DNA of 26,257 nt. Source: an uncultured Gemmatimonadales bacterium (lineage in GTDB: Bacteria > Gemmatimonadota > Gemmatimonadetes > Longimicrobiales > Gaopeijiaceae). The translations under genes and the position numbers were made by a program. The stretch lies in contig CALJKZ010000303.1 in NCBI GenBank assembly GCA_937983085.1, positions 1-26,257 on the forward strand. Reading direction: 5' to 3'. The notes beneath the pieces are model-generated. The model worked only from the letters and a program-made list of their open reading frames with translations, searched no databases and was not told the DNA's origin. Positions 16,600 to 23,372 of this stretch are shown piece after piece; position 1 is the first letter of the stretch; the number at the start of each line of letters is the position of its first letter.

Positions 16600-17820
16600 C
16601 TACTCCAGTTCCACACGCACGGTGGAGACGATGCGACCCAAAGCCCGGCGAACGACTTCGGTCTCGGGGTGGCGAACGATGACGTATCCCTCACCCTCGT
16701 ACGTGCCGGACGGCGCCTGCCCCACCTTGGGCAGTCGGCTCTCGACGACGATGGGGCCCAACTCTGCGAGCACCTCCTCCAGCCCCCGTACCCGGGCCAC
16801 GCGGCCACGCCCCTGCCCCCGAAGGTAGGCGGCGCCCGCCGCGTACGGTCTGGGTCTCGGTACGAAGCGGTCATGGACCACCACGTCGGCCCACGCCCGG
16901 AACAGATCGAAATCGTGGGCCCACGAGATGAGGTGCACGAAGCGCGCTCCTGGCGGTCGGGCCCCCACCTCGGAGATGGCGACGCTGCCGTCGGGACGAC
17001 GAAACCACTCCATGTGGCTCATGCCTGTATCCATGCCCAGGGCGTTCAGCGCATCGGCCGCTACGGACTTGATGCCGTCGTAGCGCGGATCGTCCACTTC
17101 GCGGGGAAGGACCACGGCCCACTGGATCCAGGGTTCGCGCACGACGTCCAGCGCCGCCGGCAGGTAGTCGTTTATGGAGTGCCACACCATCCGCCCACCC
17201 ACCGAGATGGAGTCGAAGGAGTGCTCCTGCCCGACGACGAACTCCTCCATCATGAGGGGACGGCCCGGGGCCGGTGGCATGGACCGGAGGCACCCGGCGA
17301 GGTCCTCTTCGCTGGACACCCGGTGCGTCCCGCGGGACCCCGAGCCCGCCTGGGGCTTCACGATGATGGGATAGCCGACGGCCTTCACGAACGCCGACGC
17401 GTCGGCCGCGGAGTGGGCGAGGGCGTGCTTGGCGCAGGGGAGGCCGGCGTCCCGCAGAATACGCTTCATCCGCGCCTTGTCACGGAAGTTCTCGGCGGTC
17501 TCGGCTCCCATGCCATCGAGACCCAGACGATCGCGGACATGACCCAGCGGCACCTGGAGCTCCTCCAGCGTCCCGAGGAGCCGGTCGACGCCACCGCTGG
17601 CCTGGCCTATGGCCGCGACAGTCTTGGCCAGGACGTCCGGGTCCAGGGCGTCGGATACGCGCACGGTTCCATGGAGGCGGGCCCGCAGAGGGGGCGGAAG
17701 CTTCTCCGGCGCGTCCTGACTGACGAGCGTGGTACGCGCGCCCTCGACCCTCGACACGGCGCTGATGAAGCGCAGCGTGGTCTCGGCGAAATAGGGAGCG
17801 ACGAAGACGACGGTTTTCAT
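16600..17820 (-). CDS. ATP-grasp ligase B (paralogue group 1)
   Basis: The 406-residue protein has the same core as its neighbour. Lys155 lies in YPIIVKPQAGSGSRGTHR, the hinge is LMMEEFVVG (about 189-197), SHMEW precedes the metal site, and ISEVGARPPG has Glu284 and Arg288. The start at 17820 (MKTVVFVAPYF) is chosen because it opens with a Rossmann-like beta strand; the frame extends upstream to 17922 only through the divergent intergenic region. Its N-terminal domain differs most among the three paralogues, which suggests a different acceptor or acyl substrate. It is the first gene of the leftward operon and divergent from the third paralogue. The ligase class is well supported; the reaction is unknown. 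Confidence 0.9.
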   Translation of the reverse strand: MKTVVFVAPYFAETTLRFISAVSRVEGARTTLVSQDAPEKLPPPLRARLHGTVRVSDALDPDVLAKTVAAIGQASGGVDRLLGTLEELQVPLGHVRDRLGLDGMGAETAENFRDKARMKRILRDAGLPCAKHALAHSAADASAFVKAVGYPIIVKPQAGSGSRGTHRVSSEEDLAGCLRSMPPAPGRPLMMEEFVVGQEHSFDSISVGGRMVWHSINDYLPAALDVVREPWIQWAVVLPREVDDPRYDGIKSVAADALNALGMDTGMSHMEWFRRPDGSVAISEVGARPPGARFVHLISWAHDFDLFRAWADVVVHDRFVPRPRPYAAGAAYLRGQGRGRVARVRGLEEVLAELGPIVVESRLPKVGQAPSGTYEGEGYVIVRHPETEVVRRALGRIVSTVRVELE

Positions 17821-17976
17821 GGAATCCAGCGGCTCGGAGAGCTCGTCCGTGGGCGAGGGTGAAAGGTATCCGGACCGGCTGTGCGCGGTAGCTGCAAAGC
17901 TTCGAATCGCTATCTTTCCCATCCCCGAAAATCGTCCTCCCCCCCGCCATCCGCCCCACGCTCAGGGCTTCTTTCC
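17821..17976. promoter_or_regulatory. Divergent promoter region of the ATP-grasp island
   Basis: These 156 bases separate two divergent ATP-grasp genes and must drive both halves of the island. On the plus strand TATCTT (17912-17917) is a good -10 candidate, with a leader of about 55 bases. On the minus strand TACCTT (17868 to 17863) is a -10 candidate, with about 35 bases of leader. Neither has a convincing -35 at 17 bases. No clear operator was found apart from the small palindromes AAGCTT and TTCGAA in the middle. Confidence 0.35.
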
Positions 17977-19200
17977 ATGCACGCAGTCTTCATCGAACCT
18001 TCCTTCCCGGCGAACCAGAAGCAGTTCGTGCGGGCCCTCCACGAGGCCGGAGCCAAGGTCACGGGCATCGGCGAGCGCCCGAAAGAGGCCCTCGACGCCG
18101 ACCTGCGGAAATGGATGATCCACTACGAGCAGGTGGGTTCGGTGGTGGACACGCAGCGCCTCATCGACATCGTGAAGGCCGTGCACCAGCGCCTTCCCGT
18201 GCAGCGCCTCGAGGCCACCATCGAGGCCCACACCCTGGCGGCTGCCCAGGTGAGGGAGGCGTTGGGGATTCCCGGCACGTCGGTCCGCACCACGTGGCTT
18301 TGTCGCGACAAGCCCGCCATGAAGGAGGCCTTGCGGGAGGCAGGCGTCCCCTGCGCCCAGTCCGTCGGGAGCGGGGACCGGGAAGAGCTTCGCGCCTTCG
18401 CCGACGAGGTCGGCTACCCCCTCATCGTGAAGCCGAGGGCCGGTGCCGGGGCGTCGGGGACCGCGCGGGTGGACAGCGACGAGGAGTTGGGACGCGTCCT
18501 CGACGCCATGGGCGTGGGCCGGGGAGGCAACGTGGCTCTGGAGGAGTTCATCGAGGGCCACGAGGGCTTCTACGACACCATCACCATCGGCGGCAGCGTC
18601 GCCCACGAGTGCATCTCGCACTACTACCCCCACGTCCTCGCGGCCATGAGGACCCGGTGGATCTCACCGCAGATCGTCACCACGAACCGCATCGCCAGCG
18701 CTCCGGCCTACCAGGAAGTGCTGGAGATGGGCAGGAAGGTGAACCGCGCCCTGGGTATCGACACCGCTCCCACCCACATGGAGTGGTTCTACAGTCCCAA
18801 GGGACTCCGCTTCTCCGAGATCGGGTGCAGGCCACCCGGCGTCCGGTGGTGGGACGTCTACGCGGCGGCCAACGAGATCGACATCTACTACGAGTGGGCC
18901 ATGGCCGTCCTCCACGGTCGCACCGGCCGCAAAGCATCGCGGAAGTACGCCGGTGGCATGATCGCCATCCGACCGGATCGGGACGGACGGATCTCCGGCT
19001 ACGAAGGAGCCCAGAAGATCCAGGACCGCTACGGAGAGTGGATCATCGATGCGCACCTCCCGCCCGAAGGCACGCCCACGCAGCCGGTCGAGGCCGGCTA
19101 CCTGGCCAACGCCTGGGTACGGATGCGCCACACGGATTACGACACCCTTCGCGCCATGCTGAACGACGTGGGGGAGACCTTGAAGGTGCGGGCGTCGTGA
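17977..19200 (+). CDS. ATP-grasp ligase C (paralogue group 1)
   Basis: The 407-residue protein is the third close paralogue. Lys152 is in YPLIVKPRAGAGASGTAR, the hinge is ALEEFIEG (187-194), THMEW is at about 266-270, and FSEIGCRPPG has Glu281 and Arg285. The ATG at 17977 opens with MHAVFIEPSFP, which matches the opening of ligase A; the longer open frame from 17881 is untranslated leader. The stop overlaps the next start by 4 bases (GTGA), so this gene is translationally coupled to the S51-like gene. It heads the rightward operon of the island. An ATP-dependent carboxylate-amine ligase role follows from the family; the substrates are unknown. Confidence 0.91.
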   Translation: MHAVFIEPSFPANQKQFVRALHEAGAKVTGIGERPKEALDADLRKWMIHYEQVGSVVDTQRLIDIVKAVHQRLPVQRLEATIEAHTLAAAQVREALGIPGTSVRTTWLCRDKPAMKEALREAGVPCAQSVGSGDREELRAFADEVGYPLIVKPRAGAGASGTARVDSDEELGRVLDAMGVGRGGNVALEEFIEGHEGFYDTITIGGSVAHECISHYYPHVLAAMRTRWISPQIVTTNRIASAPAYQEVLEMGRKVNRALGIDTAPTHMEWFYSPKGLRFSEIGCRPPGVRWWDVYAAANEIDIYYEWAMAVLHGRTGRKASRKYAGGMIAIRPDRDGRISGYEGAQKIQDRYGEWIIDAHLPPEGTPTQPVEAGYLANAWVRMRHTDYDTLRAMLNDVGETLKVRAS

Positions 19201-20126
19201 GCCGAGTCATCCTGTTGGGCCCCCAGGCGCTGAAGCCGACGCTGGGAGCCGTCGTCGACGAGATCGATGCCGGCGGCCCCGTCGCCGTCATCACCGCCGG
19301 GTGGCAGGAGTGGGAGTCGGAGCTGGGCGGCGTCCGGGACCAACTGGGCGACGCTATCGTGCCCCTGCGCCTGTACGAGCGGGCGGAAGCGGTGTGGCGG
19401 CAGGACCCCGGGCTTCGGGACGCCCACCGGGCCATGCAGTCGGACCTGCGACAGATCCGCCAGCTGTACTCGCGGCAGCTCGACCGCGCCGCCGAGGCGT
19501 GGATGGAGCTCCTCGTGGCCGGGGGGGCCGAGCGCATCGTCGGTCCCGAGCGGGCCGCCGCGCTGGGCGCCATCCAGCGGCTCGACGCCCACCACCTCGA
19601 TCGGATCCGCTCGATCCAGGCCGACTTCCGGGCCGCAATGAAGCTGGCAGAGCGACCATCGGTCGTCCGCTTTCGTGACGAGATTCGCGCAGAGCTCGAG
19701 TCGTGCCCGGTGGTCGTCGTGGAGGGGGGCCACGCCGCAGTCATCCACAACCGCATCACCCTCTTCGACCTGGTGGACGACCTTCGCGAGCGTACGGTCA
19801 TCGGGTGTGCCGGCGGCGCCATGGTGCTGTGTGAGCGGGTGGCACTCTACAACGACTCGCCGGCCATCGGTCGAGGCAACGCCGAAATCGGGCTGCCCGG
19901 ATTCGGGCTCGTGCCGGGCGTCGTCGCCGTGCCCGACGCTGCCGCTCGCCTTCGCATCGACGACCCCCGCCGCATGAGGAGGCTGGCCCTGCGCATGGCC
20001 CCGGCCCGCTGCGCGGTGCTCGACCCCGGGGACCGCATCGATTGGGACGGTGTCTCGCTCCGGGCCCGCGGAAGCCGGGTCGTCGACGAGGAAGGACGCC
20101 TCATGCCCTGGTCGGAGGCGGCATGA
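19197..20126 (+). CDS. S51 / type 1 GATase-like protein, active site changed
   Basis: The 309-residue protein resembles the peptidase S51 (dipeptidase E / cyanophycinase) and type 1 glutamine amidotransferase-like fold. It has VVVVEGGH (172-179), the elbow VIGCAGGAMVL (201-211) and the late motif GFGLVPGVVAVPD (235-247). Compared without gaps to the family elbow GxSAGA, the nucleophilic Ser is Ala205 and a Cys sits one place earlier. The usual PH after the VPG motif is PD, so the catalytic His also seems lost. Residues about 60-150 form a charged, mostly helical insert not typical of short S51 peptidases. The GTG start at 19197 overlaps the stop of ligase C (GTGA), and its own stop overlaps the esterase start (ATGA). 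It may be a non-catalytic binding subunit, or it may use the Cys. Fold assignment is moderately sure. Confidence 0.8.
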   Translation: MSRVILLGPQALKPTLGAVVDEIDAGGPVAVITAGWQEWESELGGVRDQLGDAIVPLRLYERAEAVWRQDPGLRDAHRAMQSDLRQIRQLYSRQLDRAAEAWMELLVAGGAERIVGPERAAALGAIQRLDAHHLDRIRSIQADFRAAMKLAERPSVVRFRDEIRAELESCPVVVVEGGHAAVIHNRITLFDLVDDLRERTVIGCAGGAMVLCERVALYNDSPAIGRGNAEIGLPGFGLVPGVVAVPDAAARLRIDDPRRMRRLALRMAPARCAVLDPGDRIDWDGVSLRARGSRVVDEEGRLMPWSEAA

Positions 20127-21310
20127 GACCCACCGCGGAGCACCTCGAGACCGAAGTGGGCACCCTCGATCCCCGGGGGCTCGCCATCGGCGAGCTCGTC
20201 CTGGGTCCCACGCCGTCTCCTGCCCAGATCCACGCGTTCCTCGAGGGACGAGAGGTGCCGCTCGTGGACGGGACGAAGGTCACCTTCGTCTTCCACGGAG
20301 AGGCCGACGAAGTGGCTCTGCGCCACTGGGTGTACGGACTTCCGGCCGCCGTTCCCTTGGTCCGGGTACCGGGCACCAACCTGTGGTATCACACCATCGA
20401 GCTCCCCGAGGGCTCGCGGGTGGAATACAAGTACCAGGTGACCATCGGGCAGGAAACGAGGCTCATCCACGATCCTCTCAACGATCGCCTGGCGCGAGAC
20501 CCCTTCGGCGCCAACTCGGTGAGCCATGCGGCGGGCTACGAGGTACCGGACTGGATCCACGACGATCCGGCGGTGCCCGAGGGGACCGTGGAGGAGCGCA
20601 TCTTCCAGAGCCGGGCACTCGGAGGCCCCCGTCGGGTCAAGCTGTACAAGCCCGCGCGCTACCGCGATACGCGCCGGTACCCCCTCCTCGTGGTCCACGA
20701 CGGCTCGGACTACGACCGCTTTGCGAGCCTGACCACGGTGCTCGACAATCTCATCCACCGGCGCGATATCCCGGGACTCGTGGTGGCCATGACCGATCCG
20801 CTGAACCGGATGGAGCAGTACCGCGACTCCGAGGACCACGCCCGCTACATCGCCGAGGAGTTGGTGCCGTCTCTGGAGGACGAGCTTCCACTTCTCGCCG
20901 AGCCCGCCGGTCGGGGCCTGATGGGTGCGAGTCTGGGCGCCGTCGCATCGCTGTCCACGGCCATCCGATACCCCGACATGTTCGGTCGTCTGCTCCTCCA
21001 GTCCGGGTCGTTCGCCTTCAGCGACATCGGCACCCACGACCGCGGGCCGGTCTTCGACCCCATCGCCGACATGGTGAACCGGTACCGGGCCGACCCCTTC
21101 CCTGTGAGCGAACGGGTGTTCGTGAGCTGCGGCGTCCACGAGTCGCTCATCTACGAGAACCGATCCCTCGTCCCGGTTCTCGAACGGACCGGCATGGACG
21201 TGCGCTACGTCGAGGCCCGGGACGGCCACAACTGGGAGAATTGGCGGGACCGGCTCAGGGAAGGGCTGGCCTTCCTCTTTCCCGGCCCCCAGTGGTGGGT
21301 GTACCTGTGA
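20123..21310 (+). CDS. Esterase with N-terminal E-set domain (Fes-like)
   Basis: The 395-residue protein has two parts. Residues about 45-140 look like an E-set/CBM48-type beta-sandwich, with the EYKYQV strand and HDPLN segment also seen in isoamylase and enterochelin-esterase N-domains. Residues about 155-395 are an alpha/beta hydrolase of the putative esterase family (PF00756 type), with the nucleophile Ser270 in GLMGASLGA and the probable catalytic His369 in ARDGHNWENW. There is no signal peptide, so it acts in the cytoplasm. Family members cleave esters, for example in Fes or esterase D. The ATG at 20123 overlaps the stop of the S51-like gene. It may hydrolyse a product of the ATP-grasp enzymes or an ester on a glucan; both are inferences. 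Confidence 0.9.
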   Translation: MRPTAEHLETEVGTLDPRGLAIGELVLGPTPSPAQIHAFLEGREVPLVDGTKVTFVFHGEADEVALRHWVYGLPAAVPLVRVPGTNLWYHTIELPEGSRVEYKYQVTIGQETRLIHDPLNDRLARDPFGANSVSHAAGYEVPDWIHDDPAVPEGTVEERIFQSRALGGPRRVKLYKPARYRDTRRYPLLVVHDGSDYDRFASLTTVLDNLIHRRDIPGLVVAMTDPLNRMEQYRDSEDHARYIAEELVPSLEDELPLLAEPAGRGLMGASLGAVASLSTAIRYPDMFGRLLLQSGSFAFSDIGTHDRGPVFDPIADMVNRYRADPFPVSERVFVSCGVHESLIYENRSLVPVLERTGMDVRYVEARDGHNWENWRDRLREGLAFLFPGPQWWVYL

Positions 21311-21364
21311 TGGCCCTCGGTCCCGGACGACCCCCTACCTCAACGCCCCCCATACGGATGATCG

Positions 21365-22609
21365 ATGGCTGACGTAACGCGGAAAATCGGCCTCTCGCTG
21401 GGCGCAGACATCTGCTGGCCCATCGCCTATACCGAGATCCTGAACAAGCTCGACCTGGCCATCCCCTGGAATGGCGACACCGTGCGATTCGAGGTGGAGC
21501 GGCTGAAGATCGATCCCTTCGATCTCGAAGAGCACGTTCCCCATCACCTCGTCATCGATCGACTGACCCACTGGTACAATCCGCGGCGGGAGTGGATCAA
21601 GAAGGCCATCCTCCTGGACGACGTGTACGTCTTCAACAACCCGTGGTCGGTCCAGTCCATGGAGAAGCTGACGACGTACTGCGCCATGATCCGCCTCGGC
21701 TTCCCTATCCCGAAGACGTGGCTCATCCCGCCGAAGGAGTATGAGACCTGGGAGGGTGACCTCCGGCACACCCTCCAGAGCTACGCCCGCTACTTCGACC
21801 TCGACGAGATCGGTGAGAAGGTGGGCTACCCCCTCTTCATGAAGCCGTACGACGGGGGCGGCTGGAGAGCCGTGAGCCGCATCAAGAACGCCGAAGAACT
21901 GAAGCAGGCGTACGAGGAGAGCGGCACGGCGGTGATGCACCTCCAGAAGGGGATCGACGACTTCGACCGCTTCGTCCGCTGCATCGGCCTCGGCCCGCAG
22001 ACCCGCTGCGTCCTGTACGACCTCGAAGCTCCCCTCCACGACCGGTACACCATGGCGAAGGGCTTCGTCGACGACGAAGAGTATTCGCTCATCCGCGATA
22101 TGACCCTGGTCATCAACGGGTTCTTCGCGTGGGACTTCAACTCGTGCGAGGTCATCCACAAGGACGGCGTCTGGTACCCCATCGACTACGCCAACCCCTG
22201 CCCCGACTCGCAGGTCACCTCCCTCCACTACCACTTCCCCTGGCTGATCCTCGCCAACCTGCGGTGGTCGATCTACGCGGCGACGACGCTAAGACAACAG
22301 CTGCCCATGGGTTGGCCGCGGTACTTCCAGGCCGTCGAGGAGGGAATGACCATGCGCGAGCGACTCGACGCGCTGGTCCCCATCGTTCACCGGCGCTTCA
22401 AGACGGAGGAGTTCGAGGACTTCTGCGCCACGCACCTCGCCAACCTCGACGAGGTGGCCGTGGAGTGGTTCCGTACCGACGCGTGCCGGGACGCGGTGCG
22501 CCAGAAGACCGCCTCACTCTTCCCCGAGCACGAGGTGGAGGAGTACACCGGCATCTTCTTCGACCGGATCCAATCGTGGTGCGATGACGAGGGGGCGTTC
22601 ACGACATGA
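21365..22609 (+). CDS. Divergent ATP-grasp ligase D
   Basis: The 414-residue protein is an ATP-grasp enzyme only distantly like the three paralogues in this island. The ATP lysine is Lys160 in YPLFMKPYDGGGW, the hinge region is HLQKGID (about 192-198), and the metal site is PIDYANPCPD with Asp274 and Asn277 in place of the E-x-x-x-R pattern of the others. A long N-terminal domain, with DDVYVFNNPWSVQSMEK before the grasp core, precedes it, and a helical C-terminal tail follows. It lacks the HMEW and RPPG signatures. The ATG at 21365 is 54 bases after the esterase stop, the only gap above a few bases in the rightward operon, so a second promoter is possible. Its stop overlaps the last esterase start (ATGA). 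Ligase class is likely; substrate unknown. Confidence 0.88.
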   Translation: MADVTRKIGLSLGADICWPIAYTEILNKLDLAIPWNGDTVRFEVERLKIDPFDLEEHVPHHLVIDRLTHWYNPRREWIKKAILLDDVYVFNNPWSVQSMEKLTTYCAMIRLGFPIPKTWLIPPKEYETWEGDLRHTLQSYARYFDLDEIGEKVGYPLFMKPYDGGGWRAVSRIKNAEELKQAYEESGTAVMHLQKGIDDFDRFVRCIGLGPQTRCVLYDLEAPLHDRYTMAKGFVDDEEYSLIRDMTLVINGFFAWDFNSCEVIHKDGVWYPIDYANPCPDSQVTSLHYHFPWLILANLRWSIYAATTLRQQLPMGWPRYFQAVEEGMTMRERLDALVPIVHRRFKTEEFEDFCATHLANLDEVAVEWFRTDACRDAVRQKTASLFPEHEVEEYTGIFFDRIQSWCDDEGAFTT

Positions 22610-23346
22610 AGAAGACCGACTCTTGGTACTCCGACCGTCTCGAGCGCGAGGTCAACGTGGCCCGTTGGGGTGAGGTGGGGACGCCCTTCCTCATCTTTCC
22701 CACCGCCGGAGGCGACGCCGAGGAGATCGAGCGCTTCCTCGTCATCAAGACGCTCTCCGAGTACCTGGAAGCCGGCCAGGTGAAGATCTACTCGTGCGAC
22801 TCCATCGCCGGCCGGGCCATGCTCACCCAGGAGGGCACACCCCAGCATCGCATGTGGCTGTGGAATCAGTTCCTCGAGTTCATCGGGAAGGAACTGGTTC
22901 CGGCCATCCGGATGGACTGCGGCAGCGACGACATCGGCATCGTCGTGGGAGGCTCGTCCATCGGGGCTCTGAACGCCCTGGCCGCCATCTGCCGCTTCCC
23001 CGGTGACTTCACCCACGCCCTGTGCATGAGCGGCACGTACCATCTCGAGCGCTTCCTGAAGGCACCCATCACCAAGGACTTTTACCACGCCTCTCCGGTC
23101 CACTACCTGCCGGATCTCCAGGGCCCGCATCTCGATCAACTCAGGAAGCGCTTCATCCTCCTGGCATCGGGCGAGGGCGAAGCGGAGGACATCTCCGAGT
23201 CGTGGCGGGCGGCCAAGATCCTGGGCTCGAAAGGCGTCCCCAACCGTGTGGACTCGTGGGGCACGGAGTGGATCCACGACTGGCCCACGTGGCGCAACAT
23301 GCTCCACACCTACGTGCCCGAGCTCATGGGGCTCGACGCCGACTAG
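22606..23346 (+). CDS. Small alpha/beta-hydrolase esterase
   Basis: The 246-residue protein is a single-domain alpha/beta hydrolase of the putative-esterase type. The nucleophile elbow is VVGGSSIGAL with Ser118, and the probable catalytic His is His224 in WIHDWPTW. LASGEGEAED (187-196) sits where the acid loop is expected. FLIFPTAGGD near residue 30 would form the oxyanion region. There is no signal peptide or added domain, so it differs clearly from the larger E-set esterase two genes upstream. Its ATG overlaps the stop of ligase D (ATGA), which couples the two. It is the last gene of the rightward operon, 26 bases from the convergent glgP stop. Substrate unknown; an ester or thioester made by the island is the simplest guess. 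Confidence 0.9.
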   Translation: MKKTDSWYSDRLEREVNVARWGEVGTPFLIFPTAGGDAEEIERFLVIKTLSEYLEAGQVKIYSCDSIAGRAMLTQEGTPQHRMWLWNQFLEFIGKELVPAIRMDCGSDDIGIVVGGSSIGALNALAAICRFPGDFTHALCMSGTYHLERFLKAPITKDFYHASPVHYLPDLQGPHLDQLRKRFILLASGEGEAEDISESWRAAKILGSKGVPNRVDSWGTEWIHDWPTWRNMLHTYVPELMGLDAD

Positions 23347-23372
23347 CCCGGCGGCGTTAGCCCTCGCTCCCT

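Noticed and set aside
18111..19196. Upstream extension of the S51-like frame to 18111
   Set aside because: This part overlaps ATP-grasp C in another frame and is Arg/Gly/His-rich shadow sequence; the GTG at 19197 with a 4-base overlap is the real start.
20123..21310. Siderophore (enterochelin) esterase function for the E-set esterase
   Set aside because: No siderophore synthesis, receptor or transporter gene is present; only the fold is shared with Fes.
15380..23346. Cyanophycin synthesis and breakdown cluster
   Set aside because: There is no cyanophycin synthetase (large ATP-grasp plus Mur-ligase fusion), and the S51-like protein lacks the cyanophycinase catalytic Ser and His.
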